DNA of 64,000 bases from Labrys okinawensis (GCF_002982075.1 NZ_PUEJ01000002.1:372001-436000); one strand, 5' to 3'; shown: positions 51,883 through 60,386, counted from the stretch's first letter. The notes: a model not told the origin generated them from the sequence alone. Numbers and translations: made by a program.

Positions 51883-52761
51883 TCAGCTCCTCGAGGCCTG
51901 CTTGTGGCGCTGGCGCATCAAGGGCGCGGCGATGGCGAGCAGCACGAAGGTGGCCACCAGCAGGATGACCCCCATGGCGCCGCCACGGCCCCAGGCCAGC
52001 AGGCTCAGCACCTGGTTCTGTACCAGGGTGGAGAGCATGGTGCTGCGCGGCCCGCCCAGCAGTGCCGGGGTGATGTAGAAGCCGAGCGAGAGGATGAAGA
52101 CGATGATGGCGCCGGCGAAGACGCCGGGCAGCGACAGGGGCAGGTAGATCTGCCAGAAGGCCCTGACAGGGCTGGCACCGAGGCTGCGGGCCGCCTGGAT
52201 CAGGCGCAGGTCGATGCTGCGCATCACCGAATAGAGCGGCAGGATCATGAAGGGCAGCAGCACTTGCGCCATGCCGATGACCACGCCGAGGGGGGTGCGG
52301 ATCAGCTTGATGCCGTCGAAGCCGAGCGCCTGGAGCGCGCTGTTGATCACGCCGGAATCCTGCAGGAGCACGACCCAGGCGAGCGTGCGCACCACGCCGC
52401 TGACCCAGAAGGGCACCAGCACGCACAGAATGAGCACCAGCCGCCATTTCGGCCCGACCGCCGTCATCAGATAGGCATAGGGATAGGCCGCGATCACGCA
52501 GACCAGCGTGACCCAGGCGGCGATGGAGAAGGTGCGGGCCAGCACGGTGAGGTTGGCCGGGGTGGAGAAGAACCAGACATAGTTCTGCAGGCCCCAGCCC
52601 GGCTCTGCGAAGCTGCGCACCACCACGGTGGCCAGCGGATAGCCCATGGCGAGAATCAGCAGCAGCACGGCCGGCACCGTCAGCAGCGACGGATAGGCCG
52701 AAAGCGGCCTCAACCTGCGCTGCCGGCCAATGGCCATGGAGGATTGCATGGTGTCGGTCAC
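51883..52761 (-). CDS. potB: Polyamine-type ABC transporter permease (PotB-like)
   Basis: 292-aa permease with six membrane segments, starting LLTVPAVLLLILAMGYPLAT; EAA loop IQAARSLGASPVRAFWQIYL near 185; GFYITPALLGGPRSTMLS is typical for PotB relatives. GTG 52761 lies six bases behind AGGAG; an ATG four codons later is the alternative. Separated from the binding-protein gene by 141 bases that hold a 29-bp-stem hairpin. Confidence 0.9.
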   Translation of the reverse strand: MTDTMQSSMAIGRQRRLRPLSAYPSLLTVPAVLLLILAMGYPLATVVVRSFAEPGWGLQNYVWFFSTPANLTVLARTFSIAAWVTLVCVIAAYPYAYLMTAVGPKWRLVLILCVLVPFWVSGVVRTLAWVVLLQDSGVINSALQALGFDGIKLIRTPLGVVIGMAQVLLPFMILPLYSVMRSIDLRLIQAARSLGASPVRAFWQIYLPLSLPGVFAGAIIVFILSLGFYITPALLGGPRSTMLSTLVQNQVLSLLAWGRGGAMGVILLVATFVLLAIAAPLMRQRHKQASRS

Positions 52762-52814
52762 GCGCGGCTCCTGAGTTCAAACGGTTCGGCCGGGACGAGC
52801 AAGGCACGACTAAT

Positions 52815-52876
52815 CTTCTCCCCTTGCGGGCATCGTCCACTCCAAGTGGAGTGGACGATGCCGGCAAGGGGAGAAG
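52815..52876. repeat. 62-base hairpin with 29-bp stem between potD- and potB-like genes
   Basis: CTTCTCCCCTTGCGGGCATC continuing to CCACTCC pairs with its mirror across an AAGT loop, 28 of 29 pairs matching. The outer CTTCTCCCCTTGCGGG is shared with the palindrome at 63777. No T-run on the minus strand. Likely a REP-type mRNA stabiliser like that in malE-malF. Confidence 0.75.
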
Positions 52877-52902
52877 GGAGGCTCGCCTCTTTCTGCTCCG
52901 TC

Positions 52903-54012
52903 TCAATTCCCCGCCAGCAGGGCGCCCCATTTCTCGTTCAGGGCCTCGAAGTTCTCGGTCCAGAAGGCCGTGTTGAAGCCGTAGCCCTGCTTGACGCGTT
53001 CGGGGGTGTTGGTGAGGAAGGCCGCCACCTGCGCGTCGGCCTCGGGCTTGGCCTCGCTGTTGACCGGGGAGTAGGAGGTCTTCTGGGTCAGGGCCTCCTG
53101 CGCGCTCTTGCCGAGATAGGCATTGATCAGCGCATGGGCGGCGGCGGGATCCTTGACGCCGACCGGGATGGCGAGCTGGTCCTTGACCACCAGCCAGTCC
53201 TGCCAGACGGGGGTGTATTTGGCGCCGTTCTTGACGGCGGTCATGGCGCGGCCGGTCCACATCAGCAGCATGTCGATCTCGCCGGACTCGGCGAGCTGCT
53301 GGGATTCGGCGCCGGTCTTCCAGAACACGGTATCGGGGCCGAGGGCCTTGATGCGGGCGATGGCCTTGTCGATATCCGCCGGCGTCATCTTGTCCACCGG
53401 ATTGCCGTCGGCCAGGAGCGCCTGTTCGAGCAGGCCGACCGGCGGGTCGCCGCTGCCGTCGATGCCGCGCGTGCCGGGGAAATTCTTGGTATCGAAGAAG
53501 TCCTTCCAGTTCTTGGGCGGATGGTCCTTGAACTTGTCGGTCTTGTACATCAGCACGATACCGTAATTCATGGCCGGCACGCTGCAGGGGCCGACCTGGC
53601 CGGGCGGGATGTGCGAGACGTCGATCTTGGTGAAGTCGAGCTTCTGGAAATATTTGCCGCAATAGGCGAAGGGGGCGAGGTCGCCGGTGTCGACGACGTC
53701 CCAGGTGACGTTGCCCGATTCGATCTGGGCCTGGAGCTTGGCGAGCTCCGTCGGACCGTCGTTCAGGAGCTTGACGCCGGACTTTTCGGCGAATTCCTTC
53801 AGCGCCGCGTTCTGCCCGTCCTGGTAGATGCCGCCATAGGAGACGAAGGTCAGGGTCTTGTCCTTCAGCGACCCCTCGGCGATGGTGCCGGCCGGCGGCG
53901 CGCTCTGGGCCAGGGCCGGGAAGGCCGCGAGCAGGGTAAAGGCAGCGCCGGCCAGGCCGGCACAAAACGCTTTTGCGCAAGATCGTTGGGCAAATGCCGT
54001 TGCAGTTGTCAT
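52903..54012 (-). CDS. potD: Polyamine-type ABC transporter substrate-binding protein
   Basis: 369-aa periplasmic binding protein. Signal peptide 1-36 (AFCAGLAGAAFTLLAAFPALA). KTLTFVSYGGIYQDGQNAAL (about 52-71), WDVVDTGDLAPFAYCGKYFQ and MNYGIVLMYKTDKF match the PotD/PotF group; ligand-binding Trp and Asp residues are spread as in that group. Ligand may be putrescine, spermidine or another amine. ATG follows AGAGGGATAATGGG and lies 4 bases after the regulator stop. Confidence 0.88.
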   Translation of the reverse strand: MTTATAFAQRSCAKAFCAGLAGAAFTLLAAFPALAQSAPPAGTIAEGSLKDKTLTFVSYGGIYQDGQNAALKEFAEKSGVKLLNDGPTELAKLQAQIESGNVTWDVVDTGDLAPFAYCGKYFQKLDFTKIDVSHIPPGQVGPCSVPAMNYGIVLMYKTDKFKDHPPKNWKDFFDTKNFPGTRGIDGSGDPPVGLLEQALLADGNPVDKMTPADIDKAIARIKALGPDTVFWKTGAESQQLAESGEIDMLLMWTGRAMTAVKNGAKYTPVWQDWLVVKDQLAIPVGVKDPAAAHALINAYLGKSAQEALTQKTSYSPVNSEAKPEADAQVAAFLTNTPERVKQGYGFNTAFWTENFEALNEKWGALLAGN

Positions 54013-54016
54013 CCCA

Positions 54017-54709
54017 TTATCCCTCTGAAGACTCGCCTGTCTGTTCTGGCGATCCGGATGCGAGCGATTTCCGGATCACATATTGATCGAGGTCGGCGGC
54101 GCCGCTGGTCGGCGGGGAGATGATCCACACCACCTCGGCCGGCGTGTCGCCAATGTTCGCCGTCTTGTGCGGCGTCGAGGACGAATATTCGATGCTGTCA
54201 CCCTCCTCGAGGATGAAGCTCTCCTGGCCGAGCGTCAGCTGCAGGCGCCCGCGCAGCACCAGGAACATTTCGTGGGAATTGCCGTGGGTATAGGGCTGGT
54301 CGCCGGTGGAACCGCCGATGTCGAACTCGCCGGAATAGACTTCGAGGTCGCGAAGCGGGCGCCGGGACAGCAAGGTCTTGTGGCAGCCGCCGCTGGCGGG
54401 CAGGGCCGGGCGCTCGGAACGGGAGACGACCTTGTGCGGCGAAGCCTCGCCCTCGTCGAAGAGGTCGGCGACATTGATGCCGAGCGCGTTGGCGATCCCC
54501 ATCAGCGTGGAGGTGTTGGCGCCGGAAAGCCCGCGCTCGAGCTGGGAGAGGAAGCTGGCGGTGGTGCCGGTGAGGTCGCCGAGTTCGCGCAGGGTCAGGC
54601 GGCGCGCGGTGCGGAAGGCCTTAACGCGCTGGCCCAGGATGCTGGAGCGCCGCGCTTCCAGATTGGGCGCAGCGCCGCTGTCGGCATTGTGATCGTCCGC
54701 ACGCTTCAT
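54017..54709 (-). CDS. puuR: XRE-family regulator with C-terminal cupin (PuuR-like)
   Basis: 230-aa repressor. Helix-turn-helix at about 25-80 (VKAFRTARRLTLRELGDLTG then TASFLSQLERGLSGAN and TLMGIANALGI), cupin at about 150-220 (YTHGNSHEMFLVLRGRLQLT, EGDSIEYSSSTPHKTANIG). PuuR of E. coli has this layout and represses putrescine use. First gene of the operon. ATG 54709 chosen; the frame stays open to 54934 only through a repeat. Twin direct-repeat operators lie just upstream. Confidence 0.87.
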   Translation of the reverse strand: MKRADDHNADSGAAPNLEARRSSILGQRVKAFRTARRLTLRELGDLTGTTASFLSQLERGLSGANTSTLMGIANALGINVADLFDEGEASPHKVVSRSERPALPASGGCHKTLLSRRPLRDLEVYSGEFDIGGSTGDQPYTHGNSHEMFLVLRGRLQLTLGQESFILEEGDSIEYSSSTPHKTANIGDTPAEVVWIISPPTSGAADLDQYVIRKSLASGSPEQTGESSEG

Positions 54710-54724
54710 CACGGCCTCGGCAGG

Positions 54725-54778
54725 TTCACTTAACAAGTCATAAAGTGAATTGCCGTACTTAACAAGCCTTAAAGTGAA
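54725..54778. promoter_or_regulatory. Twin operator repeats upstream of the XRE-cupin regulator
   Basis: ACTTAACAAG....AAAGTGAA occurs at 54728-54749 and again at 54757-54778, 19 of 22 bases identical, 29 bases apart. The first is also an inverted repeat TTCACTTA..AAAGTGAA (54725-54749). Placed 16-70 bases before the start codon, so probable autoregulatory sites. Confidence 0.6.
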
Positions 54779-54842
54779 CGCGCGAAGACGCGTTACGGTA
54801 GGCCGGTCTGAAGAGACCGACCGAAGATCATGGAGCTCGACT

Positions 54843-54935
54843 TTTGTCATTGCCGGGCCTGTCCCGGCAATCCAGGGCCGCAGTCTCAACGAACAGAGGA
54901 AGCTGGATGCCCGGGACAGGCCCGGGCATGACAAA
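54843..54935. repeat. GGGCCTGTCCCGG inverted repeat element, family E
   Basis: Arm 54843-54875 (TTTGTCATTGCCGGGCCTGT, CCCGGCAATCCAG) mirrors arm 54903-54935 with a few mismatches; the arms are palindromic inside. This kind of element is common in rhizobial genomes. It creates a false N-terminal extension of the regulator frame. Confidence 0.7.
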
Positions 54936-55032
54936 ATTGAGCTTTTCCGGCCTCGTTGCGATTGCTGAGTCAGTCTCTCCAGGTCGGCCCGGAACCGTTA
55001 CGCTTCTCACCGAACCTGCCGGTCCCGCTCCC

Positions 55033-56217
55033 TCAATTCCCCGCAGCCGGCTGGCCGAGCTTGATCACCTCGGCCTTGCCCGGCTCGGTGACGATGTGGT
55101 CGAGCGCCGGCGGCTTGTCGCTGTGCAGGAGATCGCTGGTGGGCGCGCCCGTCTTGATGAAGGCCTCGATGTCGGCGGCGACAGCGTCCGGCGCGCCCCA
55201 TTGCACGTTATGGCCGATATCGCTGACCTGCGCCCCGGAGGCCGGCAGCGGGAGCACGCCGTAACGCTTCCAGAAAGCGGGAATGCCTTTGTCCCTGGCC
55301 GCTTCGCCGAGGGACTGCTTCAGCCAGGTCTGGTCGGCCTCCAGGAAGATGCTGTCCTGCGTCGCCCAGATCACCAGCACGGGCACCGAAAAGCCCTTCA
55401 GCCGCTCGGTGTTGTCGGTGGCCAGCAGGGCCTTGCTGGCGCCGATCCAGGTGCCGAGTCGGACATTGGCCGTCTCCGGCACATAGGGTTTGAGGAAGGC
55501 GGGATCGGCCGCCGGATCCACCACCCAGTTCTTGGCGATCCAGTCCTCGGCCTTGGGATCGGCCTTGAGCGGGGTGAGCATGTAGAAGCCGGCGGGATAT
55601 TTCCAGCCCTTGGCCTCCAGGGCCTTCTTCCAGGAGCCTTCCACCGGCTCCTTCAGCACGTAGTCGCGCAGGGCGACATTGTCGACGCCCTTGGTGGAAC
55701 TCGCCACCAGCACGGCACGCTCCACCAGTTCGGGGTGGGTGAGGGCGACTTCCTGCACGACGAAGCTGCCGAGCGAATGGCCGGCCAGCGTCGCCTTGGC
55801 GATCTTCTTGGCCTTCATGAAGGCGACGATGTCGCCGGCGAAATCGCTGGTCCGGAAGCATTTCTCCGGCGCGGGCGAACAGGTCGCTCGGGGCGGCATC
55901 GAGGTCTGGCCATGGCCGCGCAGGTCCATGGCGAGGATATGCAGGCCGGGATCGCGCCTGTGCAGCGCCGCCATGGTGGTGGACCAGGAGCGGATATTGT
56001 CGGTGAGGCCGTGGATGAGCAGCACCGCCGGCCCGTCCTTCGGCCCGGTCTCGACATAGGCCATGGTGATGCCGCCGGGCAGCTTCACCTTGCAGCGCCC
56101 GGCCGCCAGATCCTCGCAGCCCTTGGCGCTGGCGGGGGCGGCGCCCATTGCGAGGCCGAGCGCGAGCGGCAGGGCGAGCATGGCCGCCTTGGCAAGACGG
56201 ATGAAAGGCTTCGGCAT
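55033..56217 (-). CDS. Secreted alpha/beta hydrolase
   Basis: 394-aa hydrolase with a signal peptide (1-31, AAMLALPLALGLAMGAAPASA). Triad: Ser148 in LAGHSLGSFV, an Asp in WATQDSIFLEAD near 290 and His near 345 in ISDIGHNVQWG; HGLTDN (69-74) forms the oxyanion hole. Substrate unknown. ATG 56217 has a near-ideal GGAGGAGG. The frame stays open to 56844 through a repeat and the SDR gene, which is a shadow. Convergent context none; single gene. Confidence 0.87.
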   Translation of the reverse strand: MPKPFIRLAKAAMLALPLALGLAMGAAPASAKGCEDLAAGRCKVKLPGGITMAYVETGPKDGPAVLLIHGLTDNIRSWSTTMAALHRRDPGLHILAMDLRGHGQTSMPPRATCSPAPEKCFRTSDFAGDIVAFMKAKKIAKATLAGHSLGSFVVQEVALTHPELVERAVLVASSTKGVDNVALRDYVLKEPVEGSWKKALEAKGWKYPAGFYMLTPLKADPKAEDWIAKNWVVDPAADPAFLKPYVPETANVRLGTWIGASKALLATDNTERLKGFSVPVLVIWATQDSIFLEADQTWLKQSLGEAARDKGIPAFWKRYGVLPLPASGAQVSDIGHNVQWGAPDAVAADIEAFIKTGAPTSDLLHSDKPPALDHIVTEPGKAEVIKLGQPAAGN

Positions 56218-56313
56218 GCGGTTCCTCCTCCGGCAGGGCTTTTGGGCGGAACTATAGCGCCGGAAGATTGCGCGGCAATGGCCCGGGGGGCGACATCGGC
56301 CGTGGCACAACAT

Positions 56314-56421
56314 CCCGGGAGCGCGGACGTCCTCGTCCGCTGTTCTTTTGGCCAGTTCGGTGTTTCCGGCCGCCGAGATCGCGACAGGCAGGCATGTCAC
56401 CGTGATGTGCGCGCTCCCAGG
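56314..56421. repeat. Family D repeat, copy 2, with inverted ends
   Basis: Starts CCCGGGAGCGCGGACGTCCT and CGTCCGC, identical over 22 bases to the copy at 36443. It ends GTGCGCGCTCCCAGG, the mirror of the beginning. The inside is a longer spacer with GGCAGGCATGTCACC. Confidence 0.65.
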
Positions 56422-56435
56422 AAGGACCCGCTGCT

Positions 56436-57152
56436 TTACGTGGAAACCGCCGGCACGCCCGTGGCCGGAATCGCCCCGCCGGTGACCACGCCGCCTTCCG
56501 GCGAGAGCAGGAAGGCGATCAACCGCGCGATCGCCTCCGGCGCCACCCAGGAGCTGGTATCGGCCTTGGGCATGGCGGCGCGGTTCTGCGGCGTGTCGAT
56601 CACGCCGGGCAGCACGCAATTGGCCGTGATGCCATCCTTGCGATATTCCTCGGCAATGGCCTCGGTGAGCCGCAGCAGCGCCGCCTTGGAGGCGGCATAG
56701 GCGGCCATCCCGGCCGACGCCTTCTGCCCGGCCAGCGCCGCCACATGCACGATGCGGCCCTGGCGCGCGGCCTGCATCGCCGGCAGCACCGCGGCGCTGA
56801 TGGCGAGCGCCGTGCGGGCATTGCCGGTGAGCATGGCATCCCATTGCGAAAGCGCCTTGGCGACCGGCGCCATCGCGAAGCCGCCCACGGTATTGGCGAG
56901 CCCGCCGACCGCCCCGAACCGCTCCACCGCCTCGGCCACCGCCGCCTCGCAGGCCTCCTGCGAGGTCATGTCCGTGCCGGCGATCGGCAGCACCTCAAGG
57001 CCCGACGGCAGCGAGGCGACCAGGGCTTCGAGTTTCTCCGCCGAGCGCTCCATCAGCACGAGCGGAGTGCTGCCCTTGGCAAGCTCGCGCACCACTGCGG
57101 CCCCAAGATTGCCGGCCGCGCCGGTGACGATGATGGCGGGGGACGAGGACAT
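56436..57152 (-). CDS. Short-chain dehydrogenase/reductase lacking the catalytic serine
   Basis: 238-aa SDR. Cofactor loop TGAAGNLG (10-17), LANTVGG instead of NNAG (85-91), and the Tyr-Lys pair Tyr152 and Lys156 in AYAASKAA. The residue 13 places before the Tyr, normally the catalytic Ser, is Ala139 (VHVAALAGQ). NCVLPGVIDTPQNR follows as in other SDRs. The activity may be weak or altered. ATG follows GGGAGC. Single gene upstream of the tRNA. Confidence 0.83.
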   Translation of the reverse strand: MSSSPAIIVTGAAGNLGAAVVRELAKGSTPLVLMERSAEKLEALVASLPSGLEVLPIAGTDMTSQEACEAAVAEAVERFGAVGGLANTVGGFAMAPVAKALSQWDAMLTGNARTALAISAAVLPAMQAARQGRIVHVAALAGQKASAGMAAYAASKAALLRLTEAIAEEYRKDGITANCVLPGVIDTPQNRAAMPKADTSSWVAPEAIARLIAFLLSPEGGVVTGGAIPATGVPAVST

Positions 57153-57271
57153 GATAGAGCTCCCTGGTGTGGCTGGACCGGGAGAGTGTCACGGGTGGGC
57201 GGAGGATGGAAGGGCGAGGATCGCAGCGCGTGGCTGATCGCGGCGGCACGTCCTTCAGCATGAAGTGAGAT

Positions 57272-57356
57272 TGGTGCCCCTAGCCGGAATCGAACCAGCA
57301 CTCCTTGCGGAATCCGATTTTGAGTCGGACGCGTCTACCAGTTCCGCCATAGGGGC
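57272..57356 (-). tRNA. tRNA-Leu (anticodon CAA)
   Basis: 85-base tRNA on the minus strand with a 7-bp acceptor stem (GCCCCTA/TAGGGGC), discriminator A and encoded CCA. The anticodon arm is TCCGA-CTCAAAA-TCGGA, giving CAA, which reads UUG. A long variable arm (TTCCGCAAGGAGT) and GGTTCGATTCC T-arm confirm class II Leu. No gene overlaps. Confidence 0.96.
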
Positions 57357-57425
57357 AACGCGGGCGGCACTATAGCGAGGGATGGAGCGGCGTCAATCCG
57401 CGATTGCGCGGTGGAAGTTGTTTCC

Positions 57426-57504
57426 GGGTGCGCGGGCGTCCTGCCCGTTCTCGGGAGCGCTACGCGTGCTGGCAGGGAAGAACGGGCGGGACGCCCGTGC
57501 ACCC
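57426..57504. repeat. Inverted repeat element related to family D
   Basis: GGGTGCGCGGGCGTCCTGCC, CGTTC (57426-57450) mirrors 57480-57504 in 23 of 25 bases, with about 29 bases between. Similar core GCGGGCGTCCTGCCCG to the family D palindromes. Lies between the tRNA and the VOC gene. Confidence 0.7.
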
Positions 57505-57508
57505 AGAA

Positions 57509-57886
57509 TCACCCGCTCGTCAGGCCGTGGATGTTGCCGTCGGGGTCGCGGAACCAGGCGAGTTCGAGGTCGCCGGTGCGGTGGATGTCGCCGTCGAGCG
57601 TGGTGCCGGGGATCTCGTAATGCTCGAAGGCGACGCCCTTGGCTTTGAGGGCCTCGACCAGGCGGGGCATGTCGTCGCCCACCACCCAGGTCACGGCGGT
57701 GGCGTGGTTGGTGCCGGCATTGGCGGAGACATAGACGAGCACGATCGAGGGGCCGGCCTTGTAGGCGATGGCGCTGCCCTCGTGCTCGAAGGCGACCTCC
57801 AGCCCGACCAGGTCCTCGTAGAAGCGCCGGGCCGTGGCGAGATCGCGCACGGGCAGGGTGGCGACGGCGAGCTTTGCTCCCAGCAT
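57509..57886 (-). CDS. VOC (glyoxalase/bleomycin-resistance fold) protein
   Basis: 125-aa two-module VOC protein: LAVATLPVRDLATARRFYED (6-25) and, in the second module, GDDMPRLVEALKAKGVAFEH and LAWFRDPDGNIHGL near the end. Metal-ligand positions look partly kept (His and Glu near VTWVVGD, DGNIHG). It may be a lyase, dioxygenase or resistance protein; the family alone does not tell. ATG 57886 follows GGAGGC. Confidence 0.83.
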   Translation of the reverse strand: MLGAKLAVATLPVRDLATARRFYEDLVGLEVAFEHEGSAIAYKAGPSIVLVYVSANAGTNHATAVTWVVGDDMPRLVEALKAKGVAFEHYEIPGTTLDGDIHRTGDLELAWFRDPDGNIHGLTSG

Positions 57887-58296
57887 GGCGGTGCCTCCGG
57901 ATCGCGCCTCTTGCAGTCCCGCCGCACCGGCCCGCGCCGGGGGGCGCCGCCATGCGATGCAGGATGCGTCCATGAGGATAAGCCCGGCCGTGCGTGTTGG
58001 CACGCGCTTTCGAGGCCCGTGGCGGGCGCAAAGCGCGTTCAGCCGCGAACGTCTTGTGCTCCCTCGGCTGGATTCGGCACCTCTTACGGTTGGGTGCGGG
58101 TGATGCAATCGCCGAATGCCTCGCAAGGTGAACACGATGTCATCTTGCCGAATCAGCTGCATTTCCGCCGCATTGGCTCCTATCCTCGATGGTTTGCCGC
58201 CGCTGCCCGCCAGCGGCGCCTGCAGGCCGTGCCTACAAGTCCCGGCCGCCCCAGGCCCAATCCCTGCCGATGGCAAGGGAAACCCACGGAGATCCC
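57887..58296. other. Intergenic region, no gene, with diverged repeat
   Basis: 410 bases between the VOC gene and the first YejA-like gene (divergent). CGCAAAGCGCGTTCAGCCGC at 58027-58062 matches the reverse family A start (GCAAAGCGCGTTCAAG), but the rest is lost. The promoters of both genes should lie here. I found no small gene. Confidence 0.45.
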
Positions 58297-60225
58297 ATGC
58301 GCCCCGTCCGTTCCCCTCTCGCCTCGGCCGCCCTCGCCGCCTTCGCGGCCCTGGCCTTGCTCGCGCCGCAGCAGGTTTTGGCGCAGGAGGCAGCCAAGCC
58401 GGCCCAAGCCCCTGCCGGCGCGACGCCCCCCTGGCGCATCGGCTTGTCCCTGCTGGGCGAGCCCAAGCACAAGGAGGCTTTCGACCATTTCGACTATGTC
58501 AATCCCGATGCGCCCAAGGGCGGCCGGGTGCGGCTGGCGATCAGCGGCACCTTCGACAATTTCAACATCGCGCTGATGGCGATCAACGGCGTCTCGGTGA
58601 AGGGCAACATCGAGGCCGGCGTCACCAATGTCTATCAGAACCTGATGACATCGGCGCAGGACGAGGCTTCCACCGAATATGGCGAGATCGCCGATGCCGT
58701 GCGCTTTCCCGACGACATCTCCTCGGTGACCTTCCGCATCAATCCCAAGGCGCGCTGGAACGACGGCACCAAGCTGACGCCGGAGGACGTGGTGTGGTCC
58801 TTCGAGGTGCAGAAGGCCAACAACCTGCAGACCGCGCAATATTATCACGACGTCACCAAGGCCGAGGTCAGCGCGCCTGACCAGGTGACGTTCTCCTTCT
58901 CCACCAAGGGCAATCGCGAGCTGCCGCAGATCCTCGGCCAGCTCTATGTCATGCCCAAGCATTGGTGGCTGGCCAACGGACCGGACGGCAAGCCGCGCAA
59001 CGTCGCCAATACCACGCTCGAGCCGCCGCTCGGCTCCGGCCCCTACCGCCTCAAGAGCTTCGAGGCCGGGCGCGGGGCCGTCTATGAGCGCGTGAAGGAC
59101 TGGTGGGGCGCCGACCTGCCCACCGCCAAGGGCCACTATAATTTCGATGAGATCCGTTACGACTACTACACCAATGCCCAGCAGCTGCCGGAACTGTTCA
59201 AGAGCGATTCCTACGATTTCCGGCTGGAGAACGTCATCGCCAACTGGATGACGCTCTACAACATCCCGGCGGTGACGGAAGGACGCATCGTCAAGCAGGA
59301 TTTCCCGTCCAACACCATCGGGCGCATGCAGGCCTTCGCCTTCAATATCAGGCGGCCGAAATTCCAGGATGTCAGGGTTCGCAAGGCTTTCAACCTGGTC
59401 TTCGATTTCGAGACGCTGAACCGAACGATCTTCTTCAACAAGTACAAGCGCATCGGCTCCTATTTCGCCGGGCTCGACGAACTCTCGTCCAGCGGGTTGC
59501 CGCAGGGCCAGGAGCGCGACATCCTCGAAACGATCAAGGACAAGCTGCCGCCGGAGGTGTTCACCACGCCCTATGCCAATCCCGTCAATGGCAGCGACGA
59601 GGCCCAGCGCGCCAACATCCGCGCGGCCATCGGCCTCCTGAAGGAAGCCGGCTGGGAGTTCAAGGACCGCAAGCTCACCAATATCGGGAACGGTGAGGTG
59701 ATGAAGGTGGAGATCCTTCTCTCCAGCGACACCTTCACCAAGATCACCCTGCCCTATGTCGAGAATCTCAAGCGCCTCGGCATCGAGGCCTCGGTGCGCG
59801 TGGTCGACGAGACGCAGTTCAACCAGCGCGAGAACAATCGCGATTTCGACATGATTCTGTTCGGCGTGGGCCAGACCCAGTCGCCCGGCAATGAACAACG
59901 CGATTATTGGGGCTCTGCCGCCGCCGACAAGCCGACCTCGCGCAACATCATCGGCATCAAGGATCCGGCGGTGGATGCGCTGGCCGACCGTATCGTCTAC
60001 GCCAAGGACCGGGCCGAGCTGGTCGCCACCACCAAGGCGCTGGACCGGGTGCTGCTTGCCGGCAATTATGTGGTGCCGATGTTCTATTCCGATGTCTGGC
60101 ACACTTTGCGCTGGAACCGCTTCGGCCAGCCGGCCGTGCTGCCGAGCCAGAGCCCGACGGGCGGCTTTCCGACCGTCTGGTGGTATGACTCGGCCCTGGC
60201 CGCCAAGACGGGGGCGGCGAAGTAG
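58297..60225 (+). CDS. Extracellular solute-binding protein, YejA/oligopeptide type, 1
   Basis: 642-aa SBP family 5 protein. Signal peptide 1-31 (ASAALAAFAALALLAPQQVLA). Early HKEAFDHFDYVNPDAPKGGR is typical of YejA-like (microcin C or oligopeptide) binding proteins; ARWNDGTKLTPEDVVWSFEV, DYYTNAQQLPELFKSDSYDF and AFNIRRPKFQDVRVRKAFNL follow as usual. Binds peptides or similar ligands in the periplasm. ATG follows GGAGA. The next gene encodes a related protein; no permease or ATPase gene is next to them. Confidence 0.9.
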   Translation: MRPVRSPLASAALAAFAALALLAPQQVLAQEAAKPAQAPAGATPPWRIGLSLLGEPKHKEAFDHFDYVNPDAPKGGRVRLAISGTFDNFNIALMAINGVSVKGNIEAGVTNVYQNLMTSAQDEASTEYGEIADAVRFPDDISSVTFRINPKARWNDGTKLTPEDVVWSFEVQKANNLQTAQYYHDVTKAEVSAPDQVTFSFSTKGNRELPQILGQLYVMPKHWWLANGPDGKPRNVANTTLEPPLGSGPYRLKSFEAGRGAVYERVKDWWGADLPTAKGHYNFDEIRYDYYTNAQQLPELFKSDSYDFRLENVIANWMTLYNIPAVTEGRIVKQDFPSNTIGRMQAFAFNIRRPKFQDVRVRKAFNLVFDFETLNRTIFFNKYKRIGSYFAGLDELSSSGLPQGQERDILETIKDKLPPEVFTTPYANPVNGSDEAQRANIRAAIGLLKEAGWEFKDRKLTNIGNGEVMKVEILLSSDTFTKITLPYVENLKRLGIEASVRVVDETQFNQRENNRDFDMILFGVGQTQSPGNEQRDYWGSAAADKPTSRNIIGIKDPAVDALADRIVYAKDRAELVATTKALDRVLLAGNYVVPMFYSDVWHTLRWNRFGQPAVLPSQSPTGGFPTVWWYDSALAAKTGAAK

Positions 60226-60230
60226 ACATC

Positions 60231-60364
60231 GTCATCCCGTGCGCGGCGCAGCGCGAAGCGGTGCGACGCAGACACGGGAGCGGGCTCCGGATAGGGGGCT
60301 CTTTTCGTCTTGCGATCCCGGATCAGCGCCGCATCGCTTCGTGCTGCAGCGCGTCCGGGATGAC
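60231..60364. repeat. Intergenic repeat family C, copy 2
   Basis: Begins GTCATCCCGTGCGCGGCGCA and ends GTCCGGGATGAC, so the ends mirror each other (GTCATCCCG/CGGGATGAC). Contains GCAGACACGGGA and CGATCCCGGATCAGCGCCGC blocks shared with 62794-62926. Lies between the two binding-protein genes. Confidence 0.7.
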
Positions 60365-60386
60365 CCGTGTATCAAGGACCCCGCCG

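Noticed and set aside
51881-53980. Long upstream extension of the potC-like frame on the minus strand
   Set aside because: The extension reads other frames of the potD- and potB-like genes. The PotC family begins at the ATG 51880 with its own ribosome site.
54710-54934. Extra 75 codons in front of the XRE-cupin regulator
   Set aside because: They fall in the family E repeat and the twin operators, so they are non-coding. The family starts at MKRADDHN.
56218-56844. Upstream extension of the secreted hydrolase frame
   Set aside because: It passes through a repeat and an out-of-frame part of the SDR gene. The signal peptide and a near-ideal ribosome site fix the start at 56217.
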